Assembly (NCBI RefSeq): GCF_037126465.1
Contig: NW_026999444.1
Location: forward strand, 186,001 to 250,000
Origin: Ornithodoros turicata
Taxonomy: Eukaryota > Arthropoda > Arachnida > Ixodida > Argasidae
DNA length: 64,000 nt
Direction: 5' to 3'
Shown here: positions 46,101 through 58,474 of the stretch, piece after piece
Layout of the letters: every line of letters begins with the position of its first letter
How positions within the stretch are numbered: the first letter of the stretch is position 1
The notes under the pieces: generated by a model
The model's database searches: none
What the model saw: the letters and a program-made list of their open reading frames with translations, nothing else
Told to the model about the DNA's origin: nothing
Program-made: the position numbers and the translations under genes

Positions 46101-47335
46101 CTCAAGCAGCACACAATATTGGGCCCATGTTGGCTTGTCAACGGCGATACGGGTCCAATACGGAACCTGTTTCGCCAAGATTTCCCCAATAGTGGCTCAA
46201 ACTGGGCAATATGTGCCTCATATTGCCCAGTTTGAGCCACTATTGGGAAAATCCTGGCAATATGGGCCCCATATTGCCCGTGTAAACCCCATATTCGCTG
46301 AAAATGCAGAAAATGGTACGTTTTGGCGTTGCAAGAATGCCCAAGCAGCACGACAAGATTGGACGTTGATGCGTGTGAAATGCCCAATTGAATACGTCGT
46401 TACATCCAACAACTTCCCACAGATCATGGACATTGTTCGAAACAGTAAACATACGAAACACTAAACATACTAGAACTCGACAACTCAACTTTCCACTTTC
46501 TGAAAGCATCTTGCTTCTTGCTATCTTGCTTCGCGATGCCAATGCCAATCGGTCGAACCGACTGAGAGTAAGCATGGCCGTTTCAGCGAAATCACGCGTC
46601 ATACAACTACTGCGCATGCGCGACAGTCGGATCCGACGCTTCGTACGGGCTAAAATGTCGCTGGTTCCTCTAATGATAACGGAATTGCGGCTAGGTCACG
46701 TAAAAAAACACAATGTTTGGCAGAAAGGGATGGCTCTTCTGTAAAGTTAGGTGCTTTCAAGTTACTGCAAGCAGTGTGAGTAGCAGAGGCGTATGTCCGT
46801 CACCGTTACGAAAATGTTTCGCTCCTTCGTACTCCCTGAGTGTGTTGGAACTTTTTTGTTCATAGACTATTGTGATACCAACGAAGGCTCCTGAGGGACA
46901 GTTGGCAGTTCCATGGGATTGCCTGCACTAGTTAATCCTGCTCTTCGTTTTTAGGGCGAGAGTAGTACTATTTTTGAAATGTGCTGCGGGCAAGCTTTAG
47001 CTTGTCCCATCCTACATTTCATAATACGATTGCATGTGTCCTTTAGCAAGGCAGGTGTCGCGCCTGTTCTTCGCTTTGGGGCGATGCAGTGTTGTTATAA
47101 TTGTATGCAACGTGTATCAATGAGACTTTCAGAGATGAAAAAGCAAAAAGAAGAGAGAAGTAATATCAGAAGAGAGAGAAGTAATATTAAACCAGATAAT
47201 GTTTTATTATTACACGGACTCCTCGTGAGGATTATCACAGAAATATTGGCAATATTGGCGCAAAATGGGCCTTATTGGACCAATATTGGCAGTGTTGGCA
47301 GCCAATATGGATCCAATATTGGAGTGCTGCTTGGG
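46101..47335. mobile_element. Inverted-repeat element rich in CCAATATTGG (copy 3)
   Basis: Bounded by CTCAAGCAGCAC (46101-46112) and GTGCTGCTTGGG (47324-47335), with ATATTGG/CCAATAT clusters at 46113-46290 and 47235-47320. It corresponds to 11802-13052, so the insertion predates the duplication. Internal CCAAGCAGCACGACAAG near 46340 as in copy 2. Confidence 0.7.
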
Positions 47336-47339
47336 TCCA

Positions 47340-47700
47340 CACTCTTTGAAATGATGGCCCAGCTTGGTGCACAGAGCACAGCATGCAGATCCTCTACAAG
47401 CATCGGATGGGTGGACGAAGCCATAGCACTTAAAACACCTGAGGGAGTTTGGCAAATAGGGGTTGGGCAAATATAGGTCGGTAGAGATATATCCTACTTT
47501 CAGTTTATCTGGAAAAGTGGGGCTATTTAAAGTGAGAACGGTGCCTCTATTGGTGACAATCATGACTTTTGCATATTTTAATTATTCTGACATCAATGAC
47601 TCAATGATCTTTTAGGTTCTCCAAAATTTCCTCAACAGAGATTTTGATGATTTCTGAAAGAGCTGTTACCACGCAAACGATGAAGGGAGGCAGGGATGTT
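47340..47700 (-). pseudogene. LINE ORF1 zinc-knuckle fragment (copy 3)
   Basis: The minus-strand frame carries FPDKLKVGYISTDL, then the CCHC knuckle pair: CFKCYGFVHPSDAC followed by CALCTKLGHHFKEC. This is the nucleic-acid-binding tail of Jockey/I-type LINE ORF1. The upstream part (EEILENL-like, plus strand about 47610-47690) is frame-shifted. It abuts the CCAATATTGG element exactly as in copy 2. Confidence 0.75.
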
Positions 47701-47735
47701 TCTACACATTAGTTCTATGGTTTCGATGTTTCGAT

Positions 47736-49904
47736 TCTATGGTTTCGATGTGGTGCATCAAATGCTTTATTGATCGCAGGCCTATACTACTACGAGCTGT
47801 AGCGCTGCCTGGAACGTGTTTGGTAGAAACTTTCCCACATATTTTTTACGCGTGGCGTAATGTGCGCACACTTTTTCACTGTGGTTCACACCCATGCTTG
47901 GTGACTGTGCCAACATATTTGACGTGAAACATCCTTCGAATCAGACCGACACAGGATAAAAGCTTATCAAAATGAACACGTCTATATAGTCTCGTCTTTG
48001 TAATTCTATATATATTTGGTCTTTGGTCTCGTCTTTGGATATATAGTCAACTCAGTCGCACGACCATGAGATCACGTCGCAGTAGTGCCTGTCTCTTTGT
48101 TTAGTGATTGTGGAGATCAATCACCTTAAGTGAGAATGAACTATGGGCAATAGGGACAAGTGGACCTTAGACGGTATTTCTTTGCAAAATACTTAAAATA
48201 CTTAAATGTCAGCCGCAGCCCGAAGAGCAAGCCTCAAACAGAGATGCTGCATATCATTCGAAAGAGAAGCCATGGGCTCTACATCGTATTGAAATGTCCA
48301 GCGCCGAGGAAGCGAGACCGTTTCCGGTGTGTCTCGAAGTTGAGGGGACGTGCGCGGAACACGACGCCGCATCCAGCTGTATGGATGGACACCTATATAT
48401 TGACATTCACTTTCGCTTTCACGTCATTTCACGTTAAACCAGCAGCCGTGCACCCAGACACCGTCCCCACCCAATTTATACCCTCTTCTTCACAATGCGG
48501 AGTTGTGTCGAGACGTAAATTAGAAAAGTATTACCAACTTCCTGCTGGGAGTCATTGTTGCTATAAAAAGTCGGTTTTTGTTAAATTTTCTTGCGAGCTA
48601 GATTAGGAAGTCAAACCTGTGAAATACGTTTCAAGACCATAGTTCACATACCACTGCGGTATAAATTCTAGTCTCCCACAGGCATAAAAAAGATTTCACC
48701 TTTTGTGGAGGTGTACCAAAGACTGCACAAGTTATAGCACAGGCGATTCACACCCTGAGAGGCATAAATATTTCTAACGGCGTCGACAAAGTGCATCAAA
48801 TGCCAGCACAGCCTCTAAAATTTCTGAGTACCGCTGAACACGAATACCCCATATCCAATGTACCGGTCAAAATGTACACTGTATACTGTATTCAAAATGT
48901 ATACTCATGTAGAGCATACAAGATAAGGAGTGTCAAGACGATGTACCTACCTTATTTGAGTACCCTATGCATACATATACCAGCTGTAAACCCTATGATC
49001 TGTTAGCAATAAGTGCTGTACCTTCGGAGTGGCATACCCTACAGGTACGGTACCTTCTGTGAGGTACCTTACAAGGTTTCGTGCATGCCACTACTGTCCC
49101 ATGCGTATGATGCCCACTAACGGATGAATAACAGCAAAATGAGCGTACACGAAGAACATGCATTGTTCAGATGTGTCCTGTTCGCTCCCAGCCTCGTCTT
49201 TGTACTTTTCTTTTCTTTTTCTGCGTGTGACCCACAAGCTCACGGGGGTGGGCAACGTCACCACTACCGCTATTGGGGAATGGGCGTCCTGGTCCGACTT
49301 CGAAGGGAACTCTCCGACATATATGTCACAGCGTCTGAGGGACAACCCACGAAAAACCGGGACAGCACAACAGACACCGGGATTAGAACCCCAGTACCTC
49401 ACTGCCTGGCGCCACAGGACCACCATACCCAAAGTTGACCAATCGCCGCCGACAGAAACGGCACTGGCGTAGCGCGTACGTAGATACGTACGTTGTCCTT
49501 GTTTTGGTTGACTTGCATAGCAAACGTTTGTCAATCTATATAACAAGGTTCGTTCGCTCCTTGGCTGTTTCATAAGGACGATGGATTTCAGTAATGGACG
49601 TTTCCCAGAAAACATGCAATGACTTCGTTGAATAATGAAGTTAACATTTTTCGTCCAGTACTTGCATACACTGCCCTACGGGTATCCGCCTGACCGCATA
49701 AGTTGCCTACGAAGATGACATCAGTGCTGCTCTCAACGCTTTCCAATAAAATATGTATCGAATAAAACACACCTTGTACATATCAAACAATTCTACTCTT
49801 AAAAGGAAATAAAAAAACTACTATTGAGAAAGTTCGAGAAAATACACCATTTGGTTGCAACTATCATAAGTGCAGAGCCGTTGTTTTTCTGTGTTTTTTC
49901 GCAT
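47736..49904. other. No recognised gene
   Basis: 47750-48440 matches 14940-15670. 48440-49904 is specific to copy 3. No domain or RNA seen; near 48880-49080 lie several GGTACC/GTACCT-type short repeats. Confidence 0.4.
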
Positions 49905-50370
49905 GTGCCTTGTTGGCTTTTACGTATACTGACACATTCAGTTTGTGCAGCATGATCTGACCCAGCAGGGAAGCGTTGTACCTTCCCCCAACATCACGCC
50001 TCCCCCCACAGGGAAGCGTCATCTTCTGTTTGGCCTTCTTGTGTCGCTTCTCCAAACACGAGCTGCAACGTTAATCAGGCCCTGCCGATAAGCGTTGCGT
50101 GTCGAAGGAGTAATCTCACTCACAAATTTCATGCCACGCCCTCAATTCCCTGCGCTAACGATACGGTTCTTTGAATTTGGTCATTTGTCAGTGCCATCAT
50201 GTTGAATATATAAATAATTGTGCGATAATGCTGGTCACACTACCACCTTAGTTGCAATCACCATTACTAATTAATTGAGCATTAAAATATATAAAAAATA
50301 TAGCAATCCTTAAAACGACAACGGAAGACAGCATAGGCTATAACCAGTTAGAACACACTCCGCCTGAGAT

Positions 50371-50613
50371 ATGGCGACCTTTGCCACCGACGTCATCAGA
50401 GCTACTGTTCCCCGAACACATGTAGGATGCATTATGCGCCAGCGCTCTTCCTGTGGTTATACTCACACATCGAGTTCGATGCTGCACATTTGTATTTCAT
50501 TTCACTCTGCATCTTTGCAACATAATTTTGAAGAAGTTGTTCGCCACAACCTTTTGGTTTTAATTGGTCTGGAACACAATTCTTCTTGTAGTCCAACATG
50601 CTGCAAAAGATAG
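50371..50613 (+). other. 80-codon ORF, copy-3 counterpart of 20253-20495
   Basis: Same start and stop as in copy 2. The differences are mostly amino-acid changes, so the coding status remains doubtful. Confidence 0.25.
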
Positions 50614-50937
50614 CAGACAGATATCTGTTACATGACCCGGACCTTCTCGTGGCTAATAAATTCTACTATTACTATTCGCACTAATTACAAACCAGCTCCG
50701 GATTGTAAGACAGACAACACGTGACATTGAAGCACAACCCTGCAGGGAATACAAGACGTGATCACATTGAATTCTTCCCGCAATTTTAATTAGATTCAAT
50801 GAGAAACAGGACTGCCAATTCGTCCAACGTGTGCAGGACGACTATTTATCATTGACTGAATTGGACGTTTGCAGTGAAGCTGCCTTCGCGAAACTGGGTT
50901 CCGCTGCGTTGTGTGGCGAAGACCGCATCCACGGAAT

Positions 50938-51112
50938 TGTAATAACTGTGGCACACCGTGCCTACAGACGTTTATTCAGGAACAAGACAGGTACAATAAT
51001 CATCAGACACAGTGTCTCGCGCATCGTTATCACCTCGGTGGGCGTAGCCGCCTTGTCGTATCAATTGACCTTCAAGGGTACGCTAACCGCTAACACAAGA
51101 GCCATCGTTACA
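50938..51112 (-). repeat. 3' LTR of the gypsy element
   Basis: 175 bp, ends TGTAAC...TTACA on the minus strand. Identical to the 5' LTR except for one base (CTAACA here, CTATCA there on the plus strand). Contains GAATAAACG as a likely polyadenylation signal on the minus strand. Confidence 0.95.
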
Positions 51113-51127
51113 TTCCTTCCCCCTTTT
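51113..51127 (-). promoter_or_regulatory. Polypurine tract
   Basis: Minus strand AAAAGGGGGAAGGAA directly upstream of the 3' LTR; primer for plus-strand DNA synthesis. Confidence 0.9.
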
Positions 51128-51264
51128 AGCAAACCACAACAATCCACTTCTTTCAATGTGCCGCACACTTGTCAGTGATAATGACAATAACACGATAATG
51201 CTGTACATGCTTCAAAGTTTCCGTTCAGACACCAAAAGATGCATACAAGTGATTCGATACAGTG

Positions 51265-51699
51265 CTACTTATAGGTTAAACGTTCAGGTGGCTTCCTGAT
51301 CCGTGCGCTACGTCTTAGCACTGTATTCTCATCCTGAGCACTTGCAGAGGAAACACAGCTTTCATTACTAACCGCCTGATCAGTCAAACTTGGTTCATTG
51401 CTCGGCTGACAAACATCAACTGGCCAGCTTGCAGGCTGTAAATGAGACGCAATATTGGCGCGCAAGTGATCTGCATGCACCACACGTTCGACTTCTCCTA
51501 ACTTCACAACGTACAACGCGGAAGATAGTACTTTGATCACAATGCCATGAACCCATTTTTCACTTTCACCACGCACTGTTTTTACGTACACATTCTCCCC
51601 GTCACAGAAGCGACGCTCTGTGCCCCTACTCGTGTTACGCAATTCTTTGATATGCGTTGCCTTCGTTTTCATCGCTCCTTGGAAGTCTGGCTTTAACAT
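51265..51699 (-). pseudogene. gypsy integrase C-terminal end
   Basis: Reads the GPY/F-like region (VYVKTVRGESEKWVHGIVIK, VVHADHLR) and a basic tail (RRSARIRKPPERLTYK) to the stop. It is out of frame with the preceding integrase core because of small indels around 51730-51860. Confidence 0.85.
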
Positions 51700-51725
51700 C
51701 GAGAGTTTCGTGCGCAGAGTTCGTC

Positions 51726-53054
51726 CTAAAAACAGTTCACTCGGGGTCCTACCCGTGAAGGAGTGTGGTGTCGCACGGTACGTGAATAAGGACTTGCTCG
51801 ATACGGTGCCGCAACGTTCTCTTTTCCTCTCTGTGGCGATCTTCTGTTAGAGACTTCAACAGAGATTTCTTTTGGGGACTGCACCATCCTTTCTGCTGCT
51901 CCATTCGACTGTGGATGGTATGGTGGGCTGCAAGTGTGTCGTACCCCGTTTTTCCGCAAAAAGTTCTCTAATTCTTTCGAACGGAAGGGGGGGCCATTGT
52001 CCGTAACCACCTCTAACGGCAGTCCGTATCGCGCAAATGTGGTACGCACTTTTTCGATTGTCCGAGAGGCGTTCGTTGATGGCATCATTTCTACTTCCAC
52101 CCATTTTGAGTGAGCGTCGACTATGATTAACAGATGAGACCCCTCGGTTTCCGCAAAGTCCATGTGGACCCGTTCCCATTTCCTAGCCGGGTAGGCCCAT
52201 GGTTGCAGTGGTGCTGCTGGCTGCACGTTTTGCATGCTTTGACATACGCTGCAGTTTCTTCTTATGTCTTCCAGGTCCCGATCAATTTTCGGCCACCATA
52301 CTAATGTCCGTGCCAACATTTTCATTCTGCTGACACCAACGTGGTCTTCGTGCAGTAAATCCTTTACTTGGTTCTGAAGTGCACCGGGTACTACTATGCG
52401 GCCGTTCCACAGCAAGCACCCACAGTTTACGGAGAGATCCTCTTTTCTTACTTCAAATGGCTGGAATTCTTCCGGTAGCCTTTTTCGGTTCCACTTCTTT
52501 GGCCAACCTTGCTGAGTAAATTCTCGAACTTTACGTAACATATTGTCTTTCGTCGTTTCGCACTCAACTTCCTTCGCCGTCAAGGGAAAATCCTTCAAAG
52601 GTGAAACGTAATTTGTGGCTTCTTTGTGCACCGCCACGGTGCGTTGCAATGGTACCCTGGAGAGGCCGTCGGCATTTCCTAGGTCATCACCTTTACGATA
52701 CTTCACGGTGAAGCTGTAGGCCGCAAGTACATTAATCCACCGCTGTACTCTAGCTACTGCGACCGGACTTGTATGCCTTTGTTGGCTGAATATTTGTGTC
52801 AAAGGCTGATGATCTGTAATGATTTCAAATGTCCTCCCATATAGGTACTTATGGAACTTCTGAATTCCATACACGATTGCAAGCGCTTCACGCTCAACTT
52901 GAGCGTAATTACGTTCTGCATGGTTCAATGTTCGCGAAGCGAACGCTACCGGCTTCTCTATTCCGTTGATAACATGCGACATCACCACACCTAAGCCGTA
53001 ACATGACGCGTCACAGGTCAGACGAAGTGGGCTGCGAGGGTCAAAACAGTTCAA
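51726..53054 (-). pseudogene. gypsy RNase H and integrase core
   Basis: RNase H (CDASCYGLGVVMSH, RNYAQVEREALAIV, ITDHQPL, GNADGLSR), then the integrase His2Cys2 region (HEDHVGVSRMKML, CSVCQ) and the DDE core (HMDFAE, VTDNGPPF, NGAAERMVQ). The catalytic residues are all present. It joins the RT frame through one extra T in a T run near 53041-53050. After NGAAERMVQ the frame shifts again near 51860. Confidence 0.92.
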
Positions 53055-53907
53055 GGACTACGTCATTACAAAGTAGCTGCTTCGCGTCTTCGAAGCTTTT
53101 CTGGCAGGCCACTGTCCACTTCCAGGGGATACCCTTACGCAGCAGACGATGTAGTGGTTCTAACGTTGTAGCAATATTTGGCAGGAAACGACCGTAGTAG
53201 TTCAATAAACCGAGAAAGGCTTTCAACTCTGTCAGGTTTCTCGGCCGTGGTACTTTGGCGATAGCTTCAATGTGTTCCTTTGTGGGACGAATCCCTTTAC
53301 CGTCGATTTCGTGTCCCAAATACTTCACCAAGTTTTGGAAGAATTGACACTTTGATTTATTGACACGAATGTTATGCGCTTGCAGCCTTGCAAGGACGGC
53401 GTTCACACGTTCGTTGCACTCGTGATAATCTTTTCCCGAGATTAGCACGTCGTCGAGATAACATACAGTTCCTGGTACGTCGCGCAGTATTTGGTCCATA
53501 ACGGATTGGAAAATGGCTGGTGCACTAGCGATTCCGTAAGGTAATCGTGTGAACCTGTACAAGCCCAGATGCGTATTAATGGTCAAAAGCTCTTGGGAGT
53601 ACTCATCCATCCCCAATTGCAAATATGCTTTTGCCAGATCTAATACGGTAAAACACTCTCCGCCTGCTAAGTTTGCAAAGACGTCCTCGGGGAGCGGTAG
53701 GGGATAGTGGTTCACTTTCAAGCACGGGTGAACAGTTACCCGATAATCGCCACACAGCCTAATCTTGTTAGATTCCTTCTTGGGAACGATGACTAATGGC
53801 GTGGCCCAATCGCTTGTTTGTACGCGGTACAATATACCGTCATTTTCCATGGTACGTAGCTCATCATCCACTTTTTCCCGTAGGGCAAAAGGCACGGTTC
53901 TAGCCTT
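53041..53907 (-). pseudogene. gypsy reverse transcriptase
   Basis: RT fingers and palm: LVIVPKKESNKIRLCGDYR, VLDLAKAYLQLGM, LPYGIASAPAIFQ and the catalytic CYLDDVLISG, followed by the thumb (FLGLLNYYGRFLPN). It is in the same frame as gag-protease but separated by a TGA at 53908-53910. Copies viral-type RNA into DNA in an intact element. Confidence 0.92.
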
Positions 53908-55221
53908 TCAGAATACTGGTCTCACATTTTCTTTCAGCGTCAAGGTCCCGGTATAGCCTCTAATGTTGCCGAAGCTTTTCTCGAACACGTTCTTGTACTT
54001 GGTGAACCTATTTTCTAGGTCGCCCTCACGAATACGGCTAATAGTATTCCAATCGAGCCTAACCTCCGTTAGCCAATTTCGTCCCATCAACGTGGGCATG
54101 CGGCAACACTTTCTCTGCCGCACTACCACCAGCGGAAGCCTGTATTCCTTGTCTTCGTTTACTACGTCGACTTCAAATGTGCCTTTAACTTGCAGCGGGG
54201 TTCCGTTATAGGTGGTTATCCTTATGTCCGACTCTGTGCACGGAACGCTTCCAAACACTCGTTCTAGCTCCCGTTCTGAGATAATTGAAACTGCAGAGCC
54301 TGTGCCAATTTCCATTGGTAACTCTTTGCCATTGACATTCATGTGCACCACATACGGCTTATTAATTTTGCCCTTGACAGCGAAACGTTCTCTCTCTAGT
54401 TCCACATGGGACATGGCGCTGCTTTTCTTTCTACACATCTTTGCTACATGTCCAATTTTTCTACAAGAGTAGCACTTACTTCGTTTATGCGGACAGATGT
54501 GCGGTGCATGTCCTTGACCACATCGATAGCACTGACTAGTTCTTTTCTTCTCTACTAACTTCTGCGGTGACTTGTCTCGTTTGGGTTCCCGTCGAGCAGT
54601 TCTGCCGTGCCATTTGACAGACGTGTCGGTGTCACTGGTCCCTGTAGATGCACCGTCAAGCTGTAGTCCCTTTGACTGCCTCTCGGCAGCCTCCATCACT
54701 GTTGCCATTGATACAGCTTTGTCGAACTTATACTCCTGGCCGTCGTCACTCGCATGTAACCGACAGCGAATATTCCCATTTCGTAGTCCACATATGAACC
54801 TGTCTCGTAGGGCCCTGTCCAGGTAGGACCCGAAGTCGCAAGTGGCTGCCAGCTTCCGAAGGGCCACGACGAAGTCCGACACAGTCTCGCCTTCCCCCTG
54901 CACTCTACGTTGAAACTCGTAGCTTTCTGTAACCACAGAGCGCTTTGGCTTGTAGTGCTTCTGAAGCGTTTCAACAATGTCAGCTAATGCCGTCTCGGAG
55001 GCAGTTTTCGGATACAGCAGATTTCGCAGCGTAACGTACGCAACTTCTCCCAGCACTGTGATGAATACTTGCTTCTTTGTCTCGCCAGTCAACCCATTGA
55101 CGGCGCTGAAAGCTTGAAACCGTTCGTAGTACACGTCGAAGTTACCGGACACTGTAACGAACTCTGGCATAAAGCCGATAAGGTTCCGGAAGCCCTCTGT
55201 CCTTTCTTCTGGTTTCGACAT
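53908..55221 (-). pseudogene. gypsy gag and protease
   Basis: The likely start is ATG 55221-55219 (MSKPEERTEGFRN). The capsid-like part (VYYERFQAFSAVNG, RDRFICGLRNG) is followed by a basic linker and two CCHC knuckles (CYRCGQGHAPHIC, CYSCRKIGHVAKMC). In the protease the expected Asp-Thr-Gly triad reads Gly-Thr-Gly (EIGTGSAVSII; codon GGC at 54306-54304), one base from an Asp codon. Loss of the catalytic Asp would kill the protease. The frame ends at TGA 53908. Confidence 0.92.
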
Positions 55222-55301
55222 TTTGGAGAGCACGTTTGGAGAAACGTTTCGTCGTTGCTCACCTTTCGAGGGTTCACGCGTTGGATGCTGTAGTTTTGAG
55301 G

Positions 55302-55317
55302 CCCATCTTCGTCGCCA
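55302..55317 (-). promoter_or_regulatory. Primer-binding site, tRNA-Ser(GCU) type
   Basis: Minus strand TGGCGACGAAGATGGG, one base inside the 5' LTR. It matches the complement of an arthropod tRNA-Ser(GCU) 3' end except for one base, by my recollection of that tRNA. Confidence 0.85.
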
Positions 55318-55318
55318 A

Positions 55319-55493
55319 TGTAATAACTGTGGCACACCGTGCCTACAGACGTTTATTCAGGAACAAGACAGGTACAATAATCATCAGACACAGTGTCTCG
55401 CGCATCGTTATCACCTCGGTGGGCGTAGCCGCCTTGTCGTATCAATTGACCTTCAAGGGTACGCTAACCGCTATCACAAGAGCCATCGTTACA
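55319..55493 (-). repeat. 5' LTR of the gypsy element
   Basis: 175 bp, begins TGTAACGATGG on the minus strand. Differs from the 3' LTR at one position. Confidence 0.95.
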
Positions 55494-55498
55494 GGAAT

Positions 55499-57015
55499 AA
55501 CGAACCGAATGGATGAATTGGTTTAATGGATGCCAATGGGAAAGGCTGATTTGCAATTGATTTAATGAGATCCAACATTTTATGTATCACAGACTCCGCC
55601 AATACCAGGAATGAGCAGTCAGTTGGAAGAATTGTTCTAATGGGTATCAATGAGAAACTGTTTTCCAATTGATTTAACGAGATCAACTATGCTGCTGGGC
55701 ATGTTGGTAATACAATAAGTGAGACGCCAGTTGTTGGAGGAATGGGCGTAATAGTGGCCGACAGTACATGCTCATTCTAAAATTAAGTAATGATATGATT
55801 AGGAAGAACGCTGTACGTACGTGCAGAAAATGAACTAATTCGAGGAACTGGTCTTATTCGGACAAATGAAATTCCAGAATACGCATTGTATCGAAAAATA
55901 TGTCACTTAAGGAAATGAAAATTGAATGGAAATCTGTAATTAAAATTATTCCTAACAAATCAAATAGCTATTGCCCAACACGTTTTCAACGCCGCACCAC
56001 ATAGTGATCCGTCCGCCTTGAAAATCGTTGAATTTTTTTGAATATTTCCACAAAAGTACATGTGCCGTGATAACTCTGTATTACTGCTCTTATTTGAAAC
56101 TATTGTTTTTGCATTCTGTGGAACATTCAACAGGGCTTAAGAGGAAGCGTTTGTGCAAGTCCCCCCCTCCCCCGCCGTATTATTCATCAGTCTGTTACCA
56201 AACGTCGAAGCGTGAGAATGTGCGTGATGGATGTCAAGCAATTGGTGCTTTTGGGGATTTCATTTTCAGGATTTTTTTCCGTTTTTAAGGTATATGTAGT
56301 CGATGTGTCAGACATTTTCGTTTTTTTACGTTGTTACCATTGCTTTTAACTTCTGCTCGCAGGCGAATATGAGGCTTGAGAGAACACAGCCAGATGTGCG
56401 TTAAGATCGCTATGAACGGCGCTGTGTGCAACGGTATGTAATGTGTTTTGTGCATATTTCATACTGACGTGCCCTGTAAACGCGCAGTTGTTTGTTGTAT
56501 ATCCCATTCAAGTAGTAGGTTATATTTAAAATAAAGAAATACATATAGGATGCATGTATGAGCGTGTGCGATTCCTGCGATTGAAATAAAATGGATGCAG
56601 CAACAGTGCTGATGCGAGCGACTCGGGTTGGATGAAACGAGACATGGTGTTGAAGGAAGACAGGACGCTAGGCAGACAACCGGTTTGTCTGCTTCGTGTA
56701 TTGCATATTGCGAGTTAATGCACACACTTCCGTCTATACCCGGTGTGTGCCTCATATGGTCGTAGAGTTGCATTGTTGCAAATGCAACCGTGCGACCTGC
56801 CGGTTTTGGAAGTTTTTTAAGTCTGGAATCGTTTTGGAAGACGCGAGGAGACATTGCACCCAGGATTGTATTGTCCAACCACCTGTAACTGAGCAACTTT
56901 AGGAATTGCATTCGTAAAAACAATGAAAATTAAATACAAAGGGAACGCTTGCCCTAACAGATTCCGCGCAGAATGTGCGGCCGCCTCAAAAAGCCGCATC
57001 CCATGGAGCTTGCCT
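55499..57015. other. Copy-3 sequence flanking the gypsy insertion, no gene recognised
   Basis: Matches 20820-21514 and then 27360-28003. Contains the empty TTAA site at 56137-56140 and about 200 bp not in copy 2 at about 56350-56550. Confidence 0.5.
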
Positions 57016-57243
57016 AACTCCAGCGCTATCCATGGCGCTGCGATCGAGAAAAGCGACTATTCATCCGCCCATCCACAAGGCATGAGGAGACTAGCGGATT
57101 CTTTCGTCTCCGCAGACGCAACCGTAATGTATCAGCTGGACCCGACAGCTAGGGCGCTTGGTGAAATGACGCGAAGTATTCGCGTTAATGTTTCTCCAAA
57201 CCAAAGCCCACAGCGCGTTGTCCTCTCTAGCAGTACACCGTAA
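57016..57243 (+). other. Frame open in both copies (PNSSAIHGAAIEKSDYSS...)
   Basis: Counterpart of 28004-28240. No indel separates the copies over about 76 codons and the stop is shared, but several substitutions change amino acids. A CTCCAG acceptor-like site lies just upstream of the shared reading. Coding status open. Confidence 0.25.
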
Positions 57244-58054
57244 TTCATTGGAGTGCTGCCAGTGGCTTATGAGGAACCGTAGGCAGCTTGAAGTATCATT
57301 ATCGACAGGTGTCTGAACCTAAAACAACAAAGTCTTTGCCCTGCACGGGGGGTGTCAAGCATTCTGCAGAGTTCTGCTCCTACATTTGGCCCATATAAGC
57401 AAACCATTCAGCAAAATTTAAAATTGTTCACGCATTTTCTTATTTCTCATGATGCCGCAGTAAAACCGCCGGACGCACACGACGAAGAGCTTACCAGCAC
57501 AGTCGTTTGTCGTTGCCGGACATCAGGCCCCTAGAAATGATTCCGTGTTCCTGTTCGTATTTCCTCAAGCACACATCTTCCGCATCTGATATTGCTTTTT
57601 GATTGCACGCCAAGCCTGAAAACGAACAGCATGATATATTTGGGTACTCATAATACAAAGCATGAGTCCGCCTTTGATAACTTGCCTATGGAATATCCCC
57701 TGTTCCCAGCTTCACTTGTTCCACATAGATATATCAGTGGTAAAACCCGGTGGCGGATCAAAGCCTTTTTATTTTACTGCCCTCGTTAATTGCCTGCAGC
57801 CTTATCCACAGCGCCACCGAAACGTTAACGAGAAAAATCACGCAATAAGATGACGTTGCATCACGTTGCGTGCACCATTCGGCGTCCTGCTGGTGGTTAG
57901 AGTTAGGCGGACGGCGCTGGTTTTTGGGGCAGTCTCCCCACGGCTGTGACACATTGCGACATCGCTTCCGTTGAACGCACCGTTGACATCGTGCAACTCT
58001 CACCGAACTTGCCAGTCGGGGCATCCGTGCACAATTGGCATTCGCCGGGCGGTC
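57244..58054. other. No recognised gene
   Basis: Matches 28241-29074 in copy 2, with small indels. Only short motif-free frames. Confidence 0.4.
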
Positions 58055-58175
58055 ATGAAAGTGCCGGTAAGTATACCCTCCGAGCATGTTTACGAAATAT
58101 TAACGATGCTGCCAGCACAAACAGCTCTTGTGGTCGCCTCAGAGGAAGGAAACGAAGCTCTGTACATCTACACCG
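58055..58175 (+). CDS. Candidate coding exon (copy 3)
   Basis: Same frame and donor-like GTAAAT as 29075-29195; three substitutions, all synonymous. In copy 3 there is no ATG upstream in frame nearby (copy 2's ATG at 28991 is replaced), so the ATG at 58055 would be the first. Function unknown. Confidence 0.45.
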
Positions 58176-58297
58176 GTAAATCACCTTTCAGTGATTGTGT
58201 TGTTACGTTATGTTGCACTCGTGTTTAGTTTTCCTCCCTGTCAAACTTTTCCTTCTTTCATACTTAACTGGCGACAGTCCGTCCTGCAACCACACAG

Positions 58298-58349
58298 GAC
58301 AACGACAGAGAACCGCCAACCAGCAATACCACCAGCCCCTCTCAGACAG
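58298..58349 (+). other. Possible alternative exon present only in copy 3
   Basis: 52 bp between CACACAG (ends 58297) and GTACAA (58350). Joined after 58175 it reads through without a stop, but it would put the exon at 58404 out of frame. The surrounding roughly 150 bp are missing from copy 2. Confidence 0.2.
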
Positions 58350-58403
58350 GTACAAACGCCGTTTATAGTACCATTTTTTAACGCGCTTATCGCTCGTGTG
58401 CAG

Positions 58404-58474
58404 GATTTGAAGCAGTTTTTTTCCCTGTGGTAGACAAAAGGTCTAAGGCCTGGCAATGCATTGGCAAAACATAA
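58404..58474 (+). CDS. Candidate following exon (copy 3)
   Basis: Acceptor GTGTGCAG ends at 58403. The reading GFEAVFFPVVDKRSKA parallels copy 2 (29271-29362), then diverges to a TAA at 58472-58474. The T/C run differs in composition between copies but not in length, so the frame is kept. Confidence 0.35.

Larger units (their letters stand above)
50938..55493 (-). mobile_element. Ty3/gypsy LTR retrotransposon (Mag-like), full length
   Basis: 4556 bp between 175-bp LTRs, flanked by a 5-bp duplication GGAAT (50933-50937, 55494-55498); copy 2 holds the empty site at 20815-20819. Read on the minus strand: 5' LTR, tRNA-Ser-type primer site, gag with two zinc knuckles, protease, RT, RNase H, integrase, polypurine tract, 3' LTR. 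The short LTRs and serine primer fit the Mag clade. The LTRs differ at one position that I can see, implying recent insertion, yet the coding region is broken by one stop and several frame changes. Confidence 0.95.
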
